A DNA stretch of 64,000 nucleotides from Allocoprobacillus sp002160865 (GTDB lineage: Bacteria; Bacillota_I; Bacilli_A; Erysipelotrichales; Coprobacillaceae). The stretch spans positions 2,418,001-2,482,000 of the forward strand of contig NZ_AP031415.1 of the NCBI RefSeq assembly GCF_042850985.1, given 5' to 3'. A program made the position numbers and the translations under genes. Under the pieces are notes generated by a model. It did not search any database. It was given only the letters and a program-made list of their open reading frames with translations, and was not told the origin of the DNA. Positions 61,636 through 64,000 of the stretch are shown piece by piece (the first letter of the stretch is position 1; each line of letters begins with the position of its first letter).

Positions 61636-62289
61636 TTCCACCGTTCCTTCTTCTCCTTTCATTTTTTTCAGTATGTCTTCTCTCCCTGTCAATGTTACCA
61701 ATACTCTGGCTACCGCTTTTGTAATGATCATCTTCTTTAATCCTTCTTCATCTTTTCTCCATATTGTCTTTAATCCACTGATGACCTTTTTATTATCTTC
61801 ATTTTTCAGCAGGTTTTCATCCATCTCCTTCATGTCTACAACCCTCATCTTCCAGTCATTCTGTTTTCTCTTGATTTCCTCTGATCCTTTGACTCTTTTC
61901 AGCAATGATGTCACAGCATTCCATTTCCCTTCGCCATGAAACAATACGACACTCATCACTGGCATCAGCATATGATTCTTGAATCGTCTGTCCTGCATGT
62001 TGTAGACCAGTGCATCATAAAGCAGTGTTCTTGATGCCATTGTAAAGTCAACATTGCTTTGAGCTTCAAGAATCAAGATAGCTTGAAAATCCTTTCTTTC
62101 CCACATCATGATGACATCATGAGTGCGTTCCTTAGAAAGAAAGTCACCAATAAATATCTCTCTGGAATCAAGAGGGTGAAGGTCACAGGGATGAATAATA
62201 GCATGACCATCAAAGAAAAGAGCATTCATGAAGTCAGCAAAACGGATAGGATAAGAGAAGAAATCTTTTAACACATGATCCTTTTTCAT
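61441..62289 (-). CDS. Rpn-family nuclease/transposase (PD-(D/E)XK), second locus
   Basis: 282 residues. The core has THDVIMMWERKDFQ and ILILEAQSNVD, the D...ExQ version of the PD-(D/E)XK site, then RTLLYDALVYNMQ and VMSVVLFHGEGKW. The C-terminus HIFEIHNEEDVLKWL closely matches the tail of the Rpn gene at 8800, although the bodies differ strongly. It is richer in GC than the surroundings. The start at 62289 has AGGAGG upstream. Likely acquired defence or recombination nuclease. Confidence 0.82.
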   Translation of the reverse strand: MKKDHVLKDFFSYPIRFADFMNALFFDGHAIIHPCDLHPLDSREIFIGDFLSKERTHDVIMMWERKDFQAILILEAQSNVDFTMASRTLLYDALVYNMQDRRFKNHMLMPVMSVVLFHGEGKWNAVTSLLKRVKGSEEIKRKQNDWKMRVVDMKEMDENLLKNEDNKKVISGLKTIWRKDEEGLKKMIITKAVARVLVTLTGREDILKKMKGEEGTVEMYSFWKDAEKKGKLSVVLKLLEKLLGKLTPDLEMKIVNSKEETLDSIIIHIFEIHNEEDVLKWL

Positions 62290-62433
62290 CAACGAATCCC
62301 TCCTATAGAGGAGAGGTTAAACATATTATACACAAATCATTGCTTATAGTAAACACCGTATAATATTTCTAACCCCTCTATTATTTATATACGCAAAAAT
62401 ATTTCATTTTTCTTTTTTTATTTTCAATTTTAT

Positions 62434-62464
62434 ATAAAAAACCCACTTTTTTCTAAGTAGGCTT
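62434..62464 (-). terminator. Terminator of the permease gene
   Basis: On the minus strand CCTACTT, a six-base loop, AAGTGGG (one G-U) and six T follow the permease stop. Confidence 0.8.
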
Positions 62465-62472
62465 TTAAGTTT

Positions 62473-64000
62473 CTATAGTTTTTCATAAATTCCAGCATTT
62501 TGACAATATATGACAATGGACAATCCATAACATAATATGAAAAAGATACTAATAACTCCAACACTTAAAATATTTGTCATTAATAAATCTGTCTGCATCA
62601 TATTAGCAAGAGCATGAACTGAAAAATATGATGATACACTCATAATTAAAAATGGAACTATATAAATAAATAATAATTCTTTTTGAATACCTTTCTTTAA
62701 TGTCTTTTGACTAATTCCAATCTTCTTTAAAACACGATAACGTTCTTTTTCTTCAAATGCATCATTATAAAGTTTCATAAAAATGATACTGCCACTTGCA
62801 AAAATAAACACCATAAACATAAAAATACAAACAGGATATAACATTTTTATCCATTGAATAGAATCATTCTCAGTATCCATCTTAATCATTCCTACATAAT
62901 CCGGCTGATTTTGTATGTCCTGTAAAGATGCATTAACCATTTTAGGATTATCAATTTTATAATTATAGACATATAATGATGTTCCTATAGATTTTAAATC
63001 TTCAAATTCTTCATCACTCACACAATAAAACGATACTTGTTCTTGAAGATAACCTAAATAAGGAACTTGTGTATTTGCAACGGTTTGATAAGTTTTATGA
63101 TTCAAAACAACATCTTCTAATCGACCATCTGTTAATAATGTCATTAAATATTGATGTTGTAAATCTATAACTTGATTATCTTGAAGTTGAGGTAAATCAA
63201 ATTCCTGTTTAGAATCCTTTGCTAATTGTTTTAATTGTGAATAAGGAATCACAATATAACTGTTATCTTCATATTTTTCATTTACCAATGAAGGGTCTAT
63301 TTGTACAATTTCAATATGAGATTGATATTCTATATCATTATACTTTTCTATTTCTCTAGCAAATTCATTTTGCAAATGATCTTTTTGGCTAAATATCTGA
63401 TAAGTATATATATTTTCAAAATCATGAATTGTCTGATAACGATCATACATAGCGACTCCAGTTGCTAGAGCAGTGACAGAACAAATCATCAAAACTGTTA
63501 CAATAGCATAAGTTCGATAATTTTTCTTCATACGATAAATCATTTGATTAATCCATAATGTTCTTTGATATCTATAAAGAAAAGTTTTATGTGAAGCTAA
63601 ACTTTGATAAGTTAAAGGAACAAAGCCACCAAACAACAAATAAACACCAACAATCACAAGAACCACAGCTAATAATGAATTAGACATGGTTTCCATACCA
63701 CCCTTTTTAATAGCAAAATAATATCCTAAAACAAGAATGATTATTCCTAATAGTGCTTTTAAAAAGAGAATGATTTTATTTTGTTTAATGTATTCATTTT
63801 GACGATTAGCACTGACCATATCTAAGACGCTACTTCGTATTAAATTCACGTATCCTTTGAATACAAAAATGAAATAAACAATCAAATAAAGAATACAACT
63901 CCATAAAACAGCTGATAAAGACACTTGAAATGTCAGTTGAACTTCTATATCTGAAATTGTTATTAAAATCATTGTAAACAATTGTGAAACCAAAATTCCA
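62473..64000 (-). CDS. BceB-like ABC transporter permease (3' part, runs off the window)
   Basis: At least 509 residues, open to the right edge, so the N-terminus lies outside. It has FtsX-type membrane segments before an extracellular loop of about 200 residues (YTYQIFSQKDHL to YVGMIKMDTEND), then three segments at the C-terminus. Length and layout match BceB-type permeases that sense or expel peptide antibiotics acting on the wall. The ATPase and any two-component system would lie beyond the edge. Confidence 0.82.
   Translation of the reverse strand, partial: GILVSQLFTMILITISDIEVQLTFQVSLSAVLWSCILYLIVYFIFVFKGYVNLIRSSVLDMVSANRQNEYIKQNKIILFLKALLGIIILVLGYYFAIKKGGMETMSNSLLAVVLVIVGVYLLFGGFVPLTYQSLASHKTFLYRYQRTLWINQMIYRMKKNYRTYAIVTVLMICSVTALATGVAMYDRYQTIHDFENIYTYQIFSQKDHLQNEFAREIEKYNDIEYQSHIEIVQIDPSLVNEKYEDNSYIVIPYSQLKQLAKDSKQEFDLPQLQDNQVIDLQHQYLMTLLTDGRLEDVVLNHKTYQTVANTQVPYLGYLQEQVSFYCVSDEEFEDLKSIGTSLYVYNYKIDNPKMVNASLQDIQNQPDYVGMIKMDTENDSIQWIKMLYPVCIFMFMVFIFASGSIIFMKLYNDAFEEKERYRVLKKIGISQKTLKKGIQKELLFIYIVPFLIMSVSSYFSVHALANMMQTDLLMTNILSVGVISIFFILCYGLSIVIYCQNAGIYEKL

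Overview
The window comes from a low-GC Gram-positive gut bacterium. Its codon use is AT-rich, it has Gram-positive Shine-Dalgarno sites and CcpA-type cre sites, and it carries RpiR/PTS sugar operons, an IS66 copy and a MobT mobilizable element. The gene mix (many MurR/RpiR regulators, cellobiose-type PTS permeases, Rpn nucleases) suggests the Erysipelotrichia (Coprobacillaceae-like). That placement is inference from gene style only.

Layout. 0-8.6 kb, mostly minus strand: small alarmone synthetase, two tandem MerR-type membrane regulators behind a 19-bp-spacer promoter, an orphan PTS IIB, a Gfo/Idh oxidoreductase, a broken RpiR regulator, HAD phosphatases, an XRE-membrane regulator and a flavodoxin-ferredoxin protein. 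8.8-10.0 kb, plus strand: an Rpn nuclease gene with an internal ribosome-binding site, followed by a free-standing second copy of its C-terminal segment. 10-18 kb: pyrG behind a GGGC-type attenuator, then a beta-glucoside operon (PTS IIC, GH1, ROK kinase, RDD protein) with a cre-like site, and RpiR regulators. 18-25 kb: a second sugar operon (PTS IIC, small membrane protein, NagB-like protein, GH4) behind a perfect cre site. 25-29 kb: VanRS-like two-component pair, an aminotransferase and a nine-gene tRNA operon with promoter and terminator. 29-33 kb: a MoxR-type AAA ATPase with its VWA partner.

33.5-39.1 kb holds the most interesting host locus: an NprR-sized XRE-TPR regulator flanked by two tiny frames that both begin MKKL and contain YGG, followed by two fused ATPase-permease ABC genes. 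The ABC promoter has a perfect -10 and a poor -35. This reads as a candidate peptide-signalling (RRNPP) module. Next to it lies a MecA-like class B PBP gene. An IS66 element with an 8-bp target duplication has inserted exactly between its Shine-Dalgarno and its ATG.

43.7-52.3 kb is housekeeping: TcdA/TtcA tRNA enzymes, a PurF homologue with Ser in place of the N-terminal Cys, a muramidase-type amidase and an Fe-S aldo/keto reductase. 52.36-59.97 kb is an integrative mobilizable element that splits one XRE-membrane regulator gene. The 5' piece is at 59942-60088, the 3' piece at 50412-52357, and both junctions carry the hexamer GGGAAA. The element contains a large serine recombinase, MobT relaxase, an oriT-like C-run/CTAACA/G-run hairpin, a large dyad that could be a single-strand origin, iteron-like repeats, five small cargo genes of unknown function and two copies of a structured repeat with compensatory changes. 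The window ends with a DUF362 ferredoxin protein, a second Rpn gene and the 3' end of a BceB-like permease.
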